Positions 17,778 to 26,997 of a stretch of 64,000 nucleotides of DNA are shown one piece after another. How positions within the stretch are numbered: the first letter of the stretch is position 1; every line of letters begins with the position of its first letter. The stretch is from Hebobacterum sp964559435 (GTDB lineage Bacteria; Armatimonadota; Hebobacteria; Hebobacterales; Hebobacteraceae), in assembly GCA_964559435.1 (NCBI GenBank), contig CAZLHI010000002.1:119157-183156 (forward strand). Reading direction: 5' to 3'. The notes under the pieces were generated by a model, which saw nothing but the letters and a program-made list of their open reading frames with translations, ran no database searches and had not been told where the DNA came from. The position numbers and the translations under genes were made by a program.

Positions 17778-18737
17778 ATGGTCGAGATTCGCAAATACAG
17801 AGCTGAAGATCTGCCCGGCCTCGTCGAAGCGTGGAATGAGAGCTTCGCCGGGATGCCGAACTTCGTGCGGATCGACGAAGCCGACCTCCGATCGCGTGCG
17901 TTCGCCCAACCATCGTTTGATCCCCGCGACGTCGTTGTGTGCCTGCGGGATGAGAGAGTATTGGGATTCGTCCACTTCGGTCCGCGCACCGATCTCTGGA
18001 CTCGTGCCGGAGAGCGAAGGGCGAAGCGGGAAGAAGGCCAGATCTATGTGCTTGTGGCTCCGGAGTCGGAGCACACTATCATCGGCGATCTCCTGGAGGG
18101 GGCCGAGGAGCACCTGGCACACCGGGGCGCGCCTCGCGTGCTGCTGGGGACCAGCTGGGTCCATGGTACGCAGCCATACTACAACGGTATAGCGGGCGGG
18201 TACGAGATTCCAGGACTGAGCAGCACGCGCGAAGACATCATCTCGGTCGCTATCGGCAATGGGTACGCGCCTGTGGCCGAGTACGGCACGCCTGAGCTTG
18301 ATCTGTCAAGACGCGCTATGCCCAGGGAGCTGGAGAAGCTGGGACTGGACCTCCGGCCTCGGGCCCGTGAGTGGAAGCTCGAACTGACCGCGGTGCCGGT
18401 CGAGTCCCCGTTCTTCCCGCCGAGAGTCGCCGTCCAGCTTCGGCGAGCAGAGGAGGTTGTGGCCACCACGGCTTACGGGGCCTGGCCCGAATATACTCGC
18501 CATTATGGTTGGCGGCTTCACGGGCTGACGAACGTCCACGTCGCCCCCGGGTGGAGGGGAAAGGGCCTGGGGAAACTGATAGTCGTCGAGGCCGTCCGGG
18601 CTGCGCTGCGAGATGGAGCTGAGGGTGTACATCTGCACGTGTGGCGCGGGAACACACCGGCCTGGAATCTCTATCATCGGGCGCTCGGCTTCGAGCCGAA
18701 GTGCAGCTGGTTGACGCTCCAGAAGCAAATGCGCTAG
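17778..18737 (+). CDS. Tandem GNAT acetyltransferase
   Basis: 319 aa containing two GNAT folds. The first (residues 1-150) begins VEIRKYRAEDLPGLVEAWNE and has LGFVHFG and VLVAPES. The second (about 165-319) has LTNVHVAPGWRGKGLGKLIV, a complete acetyl-CoA loop, and ends with TPAWNLYHRALGFEP, the classical last motif. Only the second copy has the good Q/RxxGxG loop, so the first may be structural. It is divergent from the M48 gene and converges on the zinc-ribbon gene with a 4-nt overlap. Confidence 0.85.
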   Translation: MVEIRKYRAEDLPGLVEAWNESFAGMPNFVRIDEADLRSRAFAQPSFDPRDVVVCLRDERVLGFVHFGPRTDLWTRAGERRAKREEGQIYVLVAPESEHTIIGDLLEGAEEHLAHRGAPRVLLGTSWVHGTQPYYNGIAGGYEIPGLSSTREDIISVAIGNGYAPVAEYGTPELDLSRRAMPRELEKLGLDLRPRAREWKLELTAVPVESPFFPPRVAVQLRRAEEVVATTAYGAWPEYTRHYGWRLHGLTNVHVAPGWRGKGLGKLIVVEAVRAALRDGAEGVHLHVWRGNTPAWNLYHRALGFEPKCSWLTLQKQMR

Positions 18738-19087
18738 CTGATCTTCCAGTTCGTGATGAGGCTCACCGACTTGCAGGCGCCGCACCACATGCGACGCGGC
18801 CGCGGGGTCAACCTGAAGAGGAAGGGATGAGGGATGAAGCGGCGATGGCAGCGAGCGCACTTGATCGTCGTCCCGCGCTGAACCCAGACGAGCGGGCCCC
18901 CGCACTTGTTCACCTTGCAGGTCGGCCTGCGCGCGCGGCCGCACTTGGGACACTTCCAGCCGTATCGGACTTGGTGTATGGACTCGCGCAGCTCCGGGTT
19001 GTGTCGGGAAACGGAGGAGGCCCAGCCCAGGGCAAGCAAGACCCACAGGGCTAAAGCTGCCGCTACCACGCCGCCCACGATGTACAT
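18734..19087 (-). CDS. Membrane-anchored zinc-ribbon protein
   Basis: 117 aa from the ATG at 19087; longer in-frame starts exist but add no recognisable sequence. One N-terminal membrane helix (VVAAALALWVLLALGWA) is followed by a cytoplasmic-type Cys-rich region with CPKCG, CKVNKCGG, CARCH and CGAC, enough for two zinc ribbons. The C-terminus is basic. No family recognised; a nucleic-acid or protein-binding role is possible. Confidence 0.6.
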   Translation of the reverse strand: MYIVGGVVAAALALWVLLALGWASSVSRHNPELRESIHQVRYGWKCPKCGRARRPTCKVNKCGGPLVWVQRGTTIKCARCHRRFIPHPFLFRLTPRPRRMWCGACKSVSLITNWKIS

Positions 19088-19356
19088 GGGGCACCGCTTT
19101 CCTCGCCCAGTCAGAGACGCCCGCACTCTCCCGCCTGAAGCTAGCACATAGTATATCATAGGTGGGACAATCTCGGAACGGGCATGCTTCCAGGACATGC
19201 AGGCGAATCCCGCCTCGGGATCTGGGTCGCCCTAGCGTGGCCTAGAACGCACTCCAGCGATTCTCTCGAGGTAGGAGCGGCAAAGCCTTTGTCGTATTCT
19301 CTCATGGGGTTCTGGCGGCCCGGAGTGGCCATCCGTAGGGGACAGGGAGGCGCGGT

Positions 19357-21642
19357 TTGGTCTGCCGGCTTTGCGGGGCGGCGAATCCGCCACAGCGGGT
19401 GAGTTGTATCTCGTGTGGATCGCCGCTCGAACATACACCGGAGACCCGCGGTGCGCGCGTGAGCGCCGAAGGGCGAGGCGCGCGATCCATCTGGCATGGT
19501 CTATGCCTCGCCATCGGCGGTGGGCTTGGGCTCGCACTCGTCCGCCTCAAAGGGGGAGCGTCTCCCACCCCGCAGCTGTATGCCGCGGGCATCCTTGCGG
19601 GAGCGGGGGCGGCATTCCTGATGGGGTGCGCACCGGGCCCGATGCTCCGAACCCTTCGTCGCGCCTGCGCGCAGAGTATGGCCGGGCTGTTCGAATGGCT
19701 GTTGGTCCGGAGGCTCACTCGGCTCCGCAGGCGCTGCGAAGAGACCCTAAGGGACAGCCCTGGCGACCGGGACGTTCCATGCCGGCTTGCCGCGATTCTA
19801 TGGCTGCAGGGCTTGCCGGAGGGAGCGGAGCAGGTGCTGGCGCGCGCGGTCGCAGCATCTGAAAGCCACCCCGTCGCCCGCCACAATCTTGCGGTCACGG
19901 AGGCGGCGGCCGGTCGCCACGCGCGGGCGCTCGATGAGTTCAGGTCTGCCGCCAGCGTCTCTGGTCAAAGCGCCCGCCTGTACTGGAACATGGGTCTTTC
20001 CCGATGGGCGCTCGGCCAGTACGGCGATGCCGCTCAGGCCTTCCTCAATGTCCTCGAACTGGATCCCGGTCATCTGCCGGCGCGGAACGCGCTCGCGCTG
20101 GCGCGGGCGAGACTCGGCAAGATCGAAGAGGCCTGCTCAGAGCTTGAGGGCCTGCTGGCCAGTCGGCGACAGGACCCCGACGTGCTCTGCAACCTTGGCA
20201 TCATCTATCAGTCGCGTGGGTCTCTTGACCTCGCTCAGCAGTGCTTCGCGAACGCGGTTCGCAGGGACCCAACACACGGCCCCTCCCGATACAATCGCGG
20301 CATATGCGCAATGCTGGCAGGGCAGTACCACGCTGCCATCGCGGACTTCTCGCCCCTGTTGCAGCTTCGGCCGGGCCATGCCTGGGCGCTGATCCAGCGG
20401 GCACTTGCCTGCTACCACCTCGGGCGGAAGGAGCGCGCGCTGGATTCGATGCGGCAAGCGATTCGCTATGGCCCGGGCGATTTCCAGGTGCGCTACAATA
20501 GCGGCACGCTACTGCTGCGAGAGGAGATGATTGATCGCGCCGTCAATGAGCTGGAGCGGGCCTACGAGATAGACCCCAACAACATCGATGTCATCGTCAA
20601 CCTGGGTGTTGCGATGTATCTGACAGGGCATTTGAGGCATGCTCTCGACCACTTCCGAGCAGCGACCCGGATGAACCCACGGCATGCGCTGGCCAAATAC
20701 AACAGCGTCATTGCAAGCAGCATGCTTGAGCGGCTGGACGAGGCCGAGGAGGAGGTAGAGGAACTCACCAGGCTGTACCCGCAGTTCGCCGACGCGTTCA
20801 ACGCGGTCGGGGTGGTCCGACTCATGCAGAACCGCCTCGTGGAAGCAGCCGAGCAGTTTCGGCGAGTGGCCGATATGATGCCTCGGAGTTCTGTCGCGCG
20901 GTGCAACTTGGCCCTGACCTATTACCTGGAGGGCGATCTGTCCGCTGCACGTGAGCAGGCCCAGCTCGCGCTGCAACTCGATCCCGAGCTTCCCGCAGCT
21001 CGAGATGTCGCCGGCCACGTCGCGCTCGACATGAACGAACGCGAGGCTGCGATTGAGCATTTCCGCATCCTGGTCCGCCTCGAGCCGACGAACCCCGATG
21101 CCCACTCCAACCTGGGACTCGCCTACTACAGGGAGGACATGCTGGACCAGGCGATTGAGAGCTACAAGCGAGTGCTCATCTTCTCGCCGAAGTCTCCCGA
21201 GGGGCACAACGACCTCGGCCTCGCCTACGCGAAAGACAGAATGCTGGACGAGGCCGCCAGACATCTCACGCAGGTCATCGAGTGGCGGCCGGACAGCCCG
21301 GTGCTCCATAGCAACCTCGGATTGGTGTACTACTTCAAGGGAGACACGGAGAATGCCGTGCACGAGTGGCGCGAGGTGACTCGTCTGTCTCCCCGGTACG
21401 CGCGGATGCGTGAGGCGACGCGGTTCTCCGCCTACGATGACCAGGAGATGCACGTTCGCCCGGTGGATCGCCGCACCCGGGTGGCCCATCTGCCCCTGAA
21501 GACGGCGGCTTTTCGGCACAACTTCCAGTTCGCTCTAGATGAGAAGGGACACACGATGGAAATCCCCTGGGCGGACATCGCGGCAGCTGCTCGTCTGAAG
21601 GAGCGGCTGGCTTTGGCAAGGAACGCGGCTCGCTCTCCCTGA
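19357..21642 (+). CDS. Large zinc-ribbon / membrane / TPR protein
   Basis: 761 aa from a TTG start with GGGAGG 7 nt upstream. A zinc ribbon (C3, C6, C17, C20) is followed by a membrane hairpin at about residues 47-95 and about 16 TPR units from residue 130 to 690. Repeats are well formed in the second half (for example AHSNLGLAYYREDMLDQAIE and its copies). The C-terminal 70 residues are non-TPR. Zinc ribbon plus TPR recurs in this window at 53921-55054. It probably scaffolds a complex; no enzyme domain is visible. Confidence 0.85.
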   Translation: MVCRLCGAANPPQRVSCISCGSPLEHTPETRGARVSAEGRGARSIWHGLCLAIGGGLGLALVRLKGGASPTPQLYAAGILAGAGAAFLMGCAPGPMLRTLRRACAQSMAGLFEWLLVRRLTRLRRRCEETLRDSPGDRDVPCRLAAILWLQGLPEGAEQVLARAVAASESHPVARHNLAVTEAAAGRHARALDEFRSAASVSGQSARLYWNMGLSRWALGQYGDAAQAFLNVLELDPGHLPARNALALARARLGKIEEACSELEGLLASRRQDPDVLCNLGIIYQSRGSLDLAQQCFANAVRRDPTHGPSRYNRGICAMLAGQYHAAIADFSPLLQLRPGHAWALIQRALACYHLGRKERALDSMRQAIRYGPGDFQVRYNSGTLLLREEMIDRAVNELERAYEIDPNNIDVIVNLGVAMYLTGHLRHALDHFRAATRMNPRHALAKYNSVIASSMLERLDEAEEEVEELTRLYPQFADAFNAVGVVRLMQNRLVEAAEQFRRVADMMPRSSVARCNLALTYYLEGDLSAAREQAQLALQLDPELPAARDVAGHVALDMNEREAAIEHFRILVRLEPTNPDAHSNLGLAYYREDMLDQAIESYKRVLIFSPKSPEGHNDLGLAYAKDRMLDEAARHLTQVIEWRPDSPVLHSNLGLVYYFKGDTENAVHEWREVTRLSPRYARMREATRFSAYDDQEMHVRPVDRRTRVAHLPLKTAAFRHNFQFALDEKGHTMEIPWADIAAAARLKERLALARNAARSP

Positions 21643-21816
21643 CAGGATGTGAACAGACTGCGGCCGTCCGGCCGCGCGTTGGGCAGGCAAGTGAGCAGGT
21701 TCTCTGTGCCACTGCGTCGCGATCCTGGGGCCCACTCACGTGCTTGCCCGTCGCTGACCGAACGCTTAGCGGCCAGTGGGTGTGACTCGAGAGCGTTGCT
21801 CGAATGGGGCGGCATC

Positions 21817-21845
21817 TTGTCGAGGCCGGCGGTTTGAGATATGAT
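21817..21845 (+). promoter_or_regulatory. Candidate promoter of the tRNA(CAU) gene
   Basis: TTGTCG (21817-21822) and TATGAT (21840-21845) with a 17-bp spacer, 22 bp before the tRNA. Confidence 0.6.
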
Positions 21846-21867
21846 ATCCGATGGGCAGCGCACCCGG

Positions 21868-21939
21868 GGCACCGTAGCTCAGGGGCAGAGCGAGCGGTTC
21901 ATAACCGCTATGTCGGTGGTTCGAATCCACCCGGTGCCA
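21868..21939 (+). tRNA. tRNA with anticodon CAU (elongator Met or Ile2)
   Basis: Full cloverleaf: 7-bp acceptor stem GGCACCG/CGGTGCC, D stem GCTC/GAGC, anticodon stem AGCGG/CCGCT around loop TTCATAA (anticodon CAT at 21900-21902), and T arm GGTGG-TTCGAAT-CCACC. Discriminator A at 21939; CCA is not encoded. The paired first position and the anticodon stem exclude an initiator tRNA. The choice between Met and lysidine-modified Ile2 cannot be settled by eye. Confidence 0.93.
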
Positions 21940-22078
21940 GCAGCCTGAGGGGTGAAAAAGCCAGCAATGATGCGGCTTTTCGCGGCCTTGGCTTGCCCTC
22001 CCGCCTGCTCGCGGAATGCAGGCGCAGTTCTGGAACCTTGGGGCTTGCTGCCTCCCCTAGCGGGGTCGAGGAAGAGCC

Positions 22079-22501
22079 ATGCCACGCGTGCTGCACGTCG
22101 AGGATTTTCTGCTCTGGCAGCGCGCCGCGGGGAGGCCCGCTGGCACGATCCGCAATTGCCGGGCCGGGCGGAGGAGACACCTGCAGCATTATCTCATTCG
22201 ACGAGTGTGGAGGCCGTGCGGCCACGCGAGCCGCGATGTCATGTTCATGACCGAGGACGGGCGGCCGTCCCGGGTCGAGGCAGCGGAGAAGTCGTTCAAG
22301 AACATGGGCCGGCGAATTGGACTGCCTCACCTGCTTCGCCACATGTTCGCTGCTCAGAGCCTTGCGAAAAGCGCGGGGATTCCCGCCGTCATGCGCCTGG
22401 GCGAGTGGCGAAAGGTGAGCACGCTGCAGAGGTACAGCTACGTAAACGACGCGGTGGCGGTGGAGCTGCATGGGAGGACGAGTCCGTCGGCGGGCCCGTA
22501 G
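22079..22501 (+). pseudogene. Tyrosine recombinase (integrase) remnant next to tRNA
   Basis: 140 codons. The first 45 match the core-binding helix of phage-type integrases (VEDFLLWQRAAGRPAGTIRN). The last part matches the catalytic domain: DVMFMTEDGRPSRVE, HLLRHMFAAQSL (H84, R87), and LGEWRKVSTLQRYSYV with the nucleophile-like Tyr119. The middle of the catalytic domain, including the first Arg and the Lys, is missing and the second His of the LGH box is Glu109. I read it as an internally deleted, inactive integrase left after insertion at the adjacent tRNA. Confidence 0.75.
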
Positions 22502-22585
22502 CCGTCAGATGGGGGACAGGGAGCGCGGATGCCAGCGCCTGCCTTTGCGTCTTGGTGCGTCTACTTGCGGCCGTGCTGCGTATCC

Positions 22586-23482
22586 CTAGAATCCGCCCGT
22601 CGCGCTCACAAACCACTTCCCGTTCAGGTCGCCGCCGAGCCACGCGACGTCCAGGGACCAGCCCTCGCCCCACAGGCCTACTCCTAAGGTAGGCGCGTCT
22701 CGGTCGCCGTACCAGCCAGCGCGCAAGGCCCATCCCTGGTCGGGGAACTGCTTCTCGATGCCCGCGCGAAAGGCTCGGTCGAAGGCGTCGGTCGCGTCGT
22801 ACACCTCCGCGCTGAAGATGACATTCTTGTCGGCGTAGATGGCCAGGCCTGGACGCCAGTTCCTTATCCATCTGAGTGTCAGAACATCGGAGCCGACGAA
22901 CTCGACGGTGGACTCTGGTTCGTTTACGTCCTGCACGAGGAGACCGAGAGTGAGGCGTTCGCTTGCGCGGTGGTACATCGCCAGGTCCAGTGTCATGTCC
23001 GTGTCGGGCGAGGTGGCCAGTGGGATGCCACCCTGCACTATCTCCAGGTCGTCATCGACGAACTTGACGTTCAGTCCGAGCGCAGTGTTCTCTTCCGCCG
23101 TCACGGCATATGACAGCCAGTACCACCTCTGGTACCATGACCGGCTGTCGCCGTAGGCGCGGATTGCCCGAGTGAGCCGGTACGCGATGTAGCTCAGCGC
23201 GAGCGCTCTGTCCTCACCGAGCGGCGTCGTATAGGCAACGTAGTCTTGGTAGTTCGTTTCATCGCGCTTGCTCGCCGTGCGCATCCACGTCAAGTACTTC
23301 CCGTCCAGGAAGACCAATGCCGCGGGATTCCAGTAGCTCGCGCTCACGTCGTCTGCAAGGCCAGTGAACGCTCCGCCCATGCTGAGCGCCCTTGCCCCAA
23401 CACATGCCCTCGACAGACTCGCGAAGGCGAGAATAAGCACGGGCGCCAGGACCAGTACCGCAGTGCCTCGACGCACGCACAT
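22586..23482 (-). CDS. PorV/PorQ-like outer-membrane beta-barrel protein
   Basis: 298 aa from the ATG at 23482 with GGGAGG 9 nt upstream. A signal peptide precedes GARALSMGGAFTGLADD and YWNPAAL, the N-terminal signature shared by PorV/PorQ/UPF0164/FadL-type barrels. The rest alternates hydrophobic and polar residues with many aromatics and ends in Phe (SATGGF), as expected for an outer-membrane barrel. It is strong evidence for an outer membrane. No type IX secretion genes are visible here. Confidence 0.82.
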   Translation of the reverse strand: MCVRRGTAVLVLAPVLILAFASLSRACVGARALSMGGAFTGLADDVSASYWNPAALVFLDGKYLTWMRTASKRDETNYQDYVAYTTPLGEDRALALSYIAYRLTRAIRAYGDSRSWYQRWYWLSYAVTAEENTALGLNVKFVDDDLEIVQGGIPLATSPDTDMTLDLAMYHRASERLTLGLLVQDVNEPESTVEFVGSDVLTLRWIRNWRPGLAIYADKNVIFSAEVYDATDAFDRAFRAGIEKQFPDQGWALRAGWYGDRDAPTLGVGLWGEGWSLDVAWLGGDLNGKWFVSATGGF

Positions 23483-24894
23483 CGGTCCGCGCCTCCCTTT
23501 CGCTGGATGGTGGGTCACCGCACCCTGTGCCTGTTCCGAGCCACGGACGGCCCGCTGACAACACGACTACTACTGGACAGGGAACATACGGCCAGCGCGG
23601 CGGAACGACACGTACAGCAAGGTAACTCAGGCTGCAGTGGCCGGCTTGCAGTGCAATTCCAGGTCGTGTCCGCGGCTCCTGCCATGCCGGAGGCGGATTG
23701 ATTCGGAGCCAGCGACGGGAGGGCGCCAAGAGTCCCTGTGACCCGAGATGCGAGACGGCGATCGAGGGCCGGCAGGGATCGACGGATGGCGCGCCTGGGC
23801 GAGCGAGGGAGTGGCCGCCGGGGCACACGCGAGGACCATCCCGCTGGCGGGGGCCGAGATGGCTGCAAGATGGAACAGGAGTTCTTCCTGGTCGAGGAGT
23901 ATGAGATACTGAGTCCGTGTGAACGCGGACTTGGGCCCGCTGCGGGTATCCCCCCCTCAACTCGCGGCGGGCCTTCCTCCTTGGGCATCCTCGGGGGACG
24001 AGGGTGCTTTGACTGGCTCGCCTCCACTACCGATTCTCAGGCGGGACCGCGGAGATGTATTTGGCGACGAGTACTCTGGTCGACTGGGTCAAGTAAGCTA
24101 GATGATCCTAGTGCTGATCTTGCTGTCCAGCCTGGGCCGCGCTTCCCGGTCAGTTTGCTCGCGCTCGAGACTGCGCAGTATTCCACGTGCTGTCCGAGGA
24201 CCCCGACCCGGTCGGCGCGCTTGACCGGGAGCGCCACGGACGCATCAGGCTCCGGTCACATACGGACCGTCGCCTTCTCAGGCTTCACGTGACCGGACGG
24301 TGGGAGGCTGGCGATGATGCTCCGGTGTTTCTTCCCCTGCGGAAGGTCGGGCGCAAGGAGCACGCGAGCTGGCAGGCACCGGAACGCACACCTTACCAGG
24401 AGCGGATTGGCGAGGATCGTGCCGTCTTATCCTCTCTCGTCACTCTGTGAGGGAGAGCGCTGGGTACGAGGCGCCCGACTACGCATGTGGGTTTCCCACC
24501 GCCGTTTGCTCCCATTGCCAAGGCGCCTCGTGTGGCCGCACTTCCTCGTGCGTGTGCGCCGATGTAGTTGCAAAGTCACATCGCGATGGGACTCGTGTTG
24601 CTATCTCGGCACACGGCGGGTCCCAAGCGATCGATGATTCTCACATTTCAGGTACAATTGGAACGGCTGTCCCGGTTCACAAGGCCTCGTACTTCTTCTC
24701 GCCTCCTTGACAGGGTGGGAATGGCAGGATCTCAGGCCGGGACGGCTTTTCACATGGCCGTCGGCGCTAGACTGTGTGCCGGAGCGAGGATTTCTTGCTC
24801 TGAAGAGGAGCGGTCGGGCTGTTGGCGAAGTGGGCGGGGCCGTCGAGGGGGCGGTTGAGGTCGCAACACCGACTTGACTCGGAGGGATGAGAAG
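23483..24894. other. Gene-poor stretch of about 1.4 kb
   Basis: No frame in either strand shows a recognisable protein, a good ribosome-binding site, or normal high-GC codon periodicity. A perfect 9-bp inverted repeat, TCCGGTCAC at 24251-24259 and GTGACCGGA at 24289-24297, is the only structure I can point to. It may be decayed sequence of the element that brought the nearby integrase, or hold an untranslated RNA I do not recognise. Confidence 0.5.
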
Positions 24895-25083
24895 ATGAAG
24901 GTACCCGTGGTGGACCCGGACCTCTGCACCGGGTGCGGCGCTTGTGTGGAGGTCTGTCCGGATGTGTTCGCGATGGGAGACGACGATATCGCAACCGTCA
25001 AGAACCCAACCGGGGCCGACGAGGGCGAGATTCAGGAAGCCATCGATGGCTGCCCGGCGGAGGCTATTAGCTGGAGCGAGTAG
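24895..25083 (+). CDS. Single-cluster [4Fe-4S] ferredoxin
   Basis: 62 aa from the ATG at 24895 with GGAGG 9-10 nt upstream. Ligands C11, C14, C17 (CTGCGACVEVCP, with an extra C21) and the distal C53 (GCPAEA) fit the short ferredoxins of Thermotoga type. The PDVFAMGDD segment after the cluster is also typical. It carries electrons in the cytoplasm; its partner enzyme is not adjacent. A strong terminator follows, so it is monocistronic. Confidence 0.93.
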   Translation: MKVPVVDPDLCTGCGACVEVCPDVFAMGDDDIATVKNPTGADEGEIQEAIDGCPAEAISWSE

Positions 25084-25105
25084 GGAACGCCGCGGCAACG
25101 GTTGC

Positions 25106-25141
25106 AAAGCGGCTCCGCGCAGCGCGGAACCGCTTTCCTTT
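25106..25141 (+). terminator. Intrinsic terminator after ferredoxin
   Basis: Near-perfect hairpin with arms AAAGCGG-C-TCCGC and GCGGA-A-CCGCTTT around a CGCAG-type loop, then a pyrimidine/T-rich stretch. It sits between the ferredoxin and the convergent roadblock gene and may serve both. Confidence 0.85.
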
Positions 25142-25155
25142 GGTCGGCGCTGATA

Positions 25156-25560
25156 TCAGGAGGACAGCGCGTGTTTGATCCGAAGGCAGGCCTTGCGGGC
25201 GCACAGGCGCACCATGCCCACTGTGGTGTCGTCGGTGAAGAGCGTCATCAGCAGCCCGTGATCTCCGGCGAGGCTGACATGAACATGGTGGCGTTTGCCC
25301 TGATGGAAGAGGACGGTGAACTCGGGCTCGCCGACGAGCCGGGCAATCTCGCGTGCTGAAGCAAAAGCTCCGGCCGCGAGTGCCGCGAGGGACGTCGTGT
25401 CGAGCGTTTCCGTCAGCCCCTGCGCCGCGATCAGACTGCCGTCGTTGCTGTTTATGAGAAGGACGGTGGATGCGCTCGAGCCGGTCAGCATCTCCTCGAG
25501 AGCGTCCTCAATATCAGCCAGCTGTGTCTCTGTTATGCTCAGGCCCAAAGTCTCGATCAT
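25156..25560 (-). CDS. Roadblock/LC7-domain protein
   Basis: 134 aa from the ATG at 25560, preceded by AGGTGAG. The single domain has the MglB/roadblock pattern: a starting helix, STVLLINSNDGSLIAAQG, ALAAGAFASAREIARLVGE, and TVLFHQGKRHHVHVSLAGD. Roadblock proteins dimerise and commonly regulate small Ras-like GTPases such as MglA. It is the last of three consecutive roadblock genes. Confidence 0.88.
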   Translation of the reverse strand: MIETLGLSITETQLADIEDALEEMLTGSSASTVLLINSNDGSLIAAQGLTETLDTTSLAALAAGAFASAREIARLVGEPEFTVLFHQGKRHHVHVSLAGDHGLLMTLFTDDTTVGMVRLCARKACLRIKHALSS

Positions 25561-25581
25561 AATCTCACCTCGCACACCCGT

Positions 25582-25977
25582 TCATGCCGCCTGTTGCGCG
25601 GTCAGCCCCGCGGAGGCGCGGCCCAGGCCGGCCGCTGCGCTGTTCATCTGTTCCGCCACGGGGTCGGCCTGCGCGCTCGGTTCGGTGACGACCATGAGAT
25701 AGCCCAGGGCCACGGGCTGCACCATGAACCTGAGCTTGCTTGCGTCCAGTACGACGAGCTGGACCTGCGCATGCTCCATGCCCGCCAGCGCCCTGCTGCC
25801 AAGCTGGCCGAGGACCGCAGCCGCTGCGGCCAGCCCATCCTCGTCTAGCTCTGTCCGCAGGCGGGCCACCAACGGCAAACCTTCCTCCGTGGCCACCATA
25901 CAGGCAAGCACGCCAGCGATCTCCATGAGAGCCTCGAGGGTTCCGCCCAACTCACTTGCCTGCACCTTTGGACTCAT
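25582..25977 (-). CDS. Roadblock/LC7-domain protein
   Basis: 131 aa. LEALMEIAGVLACMVATEEGLPLVA, then LAAAAAVLGQLGSRALAGME and VQLVVLDASKLRFMVQPVALGYLMVV follow the roadblock fold. Its ATG overlaps the stop of the preceding TPR-roadblock gene (ATGA). It is 21 bp from the next roadblock gene. No GTPase partner is visible in the window. Confidence 0.82.
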   Translation of the reverse strand: MSPKVQASELGGTLEALMEIAGVLACMVATEEGLPLVARLRTELDEDGLAAAAAVLGQLGSRALAGMEHAQVQLVVLDASKLRFMVQPVALGYLMVVTEPSAQADPVAEQMNSAAAGLGRASAGLTAQQAA

Positions 25978-26843
25978 GAGGTATCTCCCTCTCCCGCGTC
26001 ATCTCGCGGCCCGACCGCGAGCGCCTCTTCGATCTCTATGTCGGCCTCAGCAACGCGGCTTTCATGCCTCACCGCGCACAGCAGAGTTATATCTCCGAGT
26101 GGCACTATCCGCACCCCCGCTCCGTCGCTCAGAGCGAGAGCTGACCGCAGCCGCCCCGCGCCCAGCCGGAAGAGCAGCGCCTTCGCTTCAGCCGCGAAGG
26201 ACACCGCGGCGGGGCTCGCCGAGCTGATCTGCGGGACCGACCCGGTGTCGACCAGCACCGCGCCCTCGTTGTCGACAATGGCAGCTTCATCCACCGCAGA
26301 CGAGGCCGCCAATCGCTCCAGTAGACCCTCGAATCTATCGGCGCTGAGCCACGTTGGCCGTTCGCCTGGTGTGCGAGAAGGCTTTCCCGGCTGTACTGTC
26401 CCGTCGTCCGATGCCGCGTCGGGCCCCCTGATCTCTGCTAGCCTGTCGCGAGCCTCGGAAAGGCCGGGGCTGTAGATGAGAGCCGCCTCGAAGGCGAGGA
26501 TCGCCGGGTCCCTTTCGCCGCGGCTCAGGTGAAGCTCCCCAAGCCTGACGTGCGCGAGAGGGTGCCCCGGGTCAAGTCGGAGAGCTTGACGCCACTCGGC
26601 CTCGGCCTCCGCCGGATTCCCCAAGTCGCTGAGGATATCGCCCATGACGACGTGGCCGGTGGGGTAGGCGGGATGTCGCGCCAGGCCGCGCTTGCACACT
26701 GTTCGTGCGTCCTCGAGCTTCCCGACGCGGCGCAGGCGATCAGCATATTCTGCGAAGCGGAGAGAGTCTGGTTCTCGCGCCAGAAGTCGCCGATACTCCT
26801 CCAGCTCTTCGCCACGCTCGAAGCTAACCTGCGAGTGCTGCAC
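25974..26843 (-). CDS. TPR protein with C-terminal roadblock-like domain
   Basis: 289 aa from a GTG at 26843 with GGGAGG 5 nt upstream. Residues 15-140 are three to four TPRs (YRRLLAREPDSLRFAEYADRL, PTGHVVMGDILSDLGNPAEA). A linker leads to a roadblock-like domain from about residue 165 (FEGLLERLAASSAVDEAAIV, then GAVLVDTGS and VRIVPLGDITLLCAV). First gene of a three-gene roadblock operon. Confidence 0.82.
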   Translation of the reverse strand: MQHSQVSFERGEELEEYRRLLAREPDSLRFAEYADRLRRVGKLEDARTVCKRGLARHPAYPTGHVVMGDILSDLGNPAEAEAEWRQALRLDPGHPLAHVRLGELHLSRGERDPAILAFEAALIYSPGLSEARDRLAEIRGPDAASDDGTVQPGKPSRTPGERPTWLSADRFEGLLERLAASSAVDEAAIVDNEGAVLVDTGSVPQISSASPAAVSFAAEAKALLFRLGAGRLRSALALSDGAGVRIVPLGDITLLCAVRHESRVAEADIEIEEALAVGPRDDAGEGDTS

Positions 26844-26997
26844 AGATCCCTCCCAGCACACTCAAGAGCCCGTACAGGTAGCACCCGCAATCCCTCGTGG
26901 GCGCGGATGCGGTCTCGCTTTCCCCGTTCACGCCCGGGGACTCCCCGATCAGCCCACGGGCCAGCCTGTGCGCCGCTGAGGCCTCTCTTCATGAGTT

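Noticed and set aside
20509..21519. 336-codon frame antisense to the TPR protein
   Set aside because: A reversed reading of the TPR repeats; no domain or start signal.
21868..21939. Initiator tRNA-Met
   Set aside because: The first acceptor pair is G-C and the anticodon stem lacks the three G-C pairs of initiators.
23738..24292. 184-codon frame in the gene-poor stretch
   Set aside because: Composition is Arg/Gly/Ser-rich low complexity without a domain or ribosome site.
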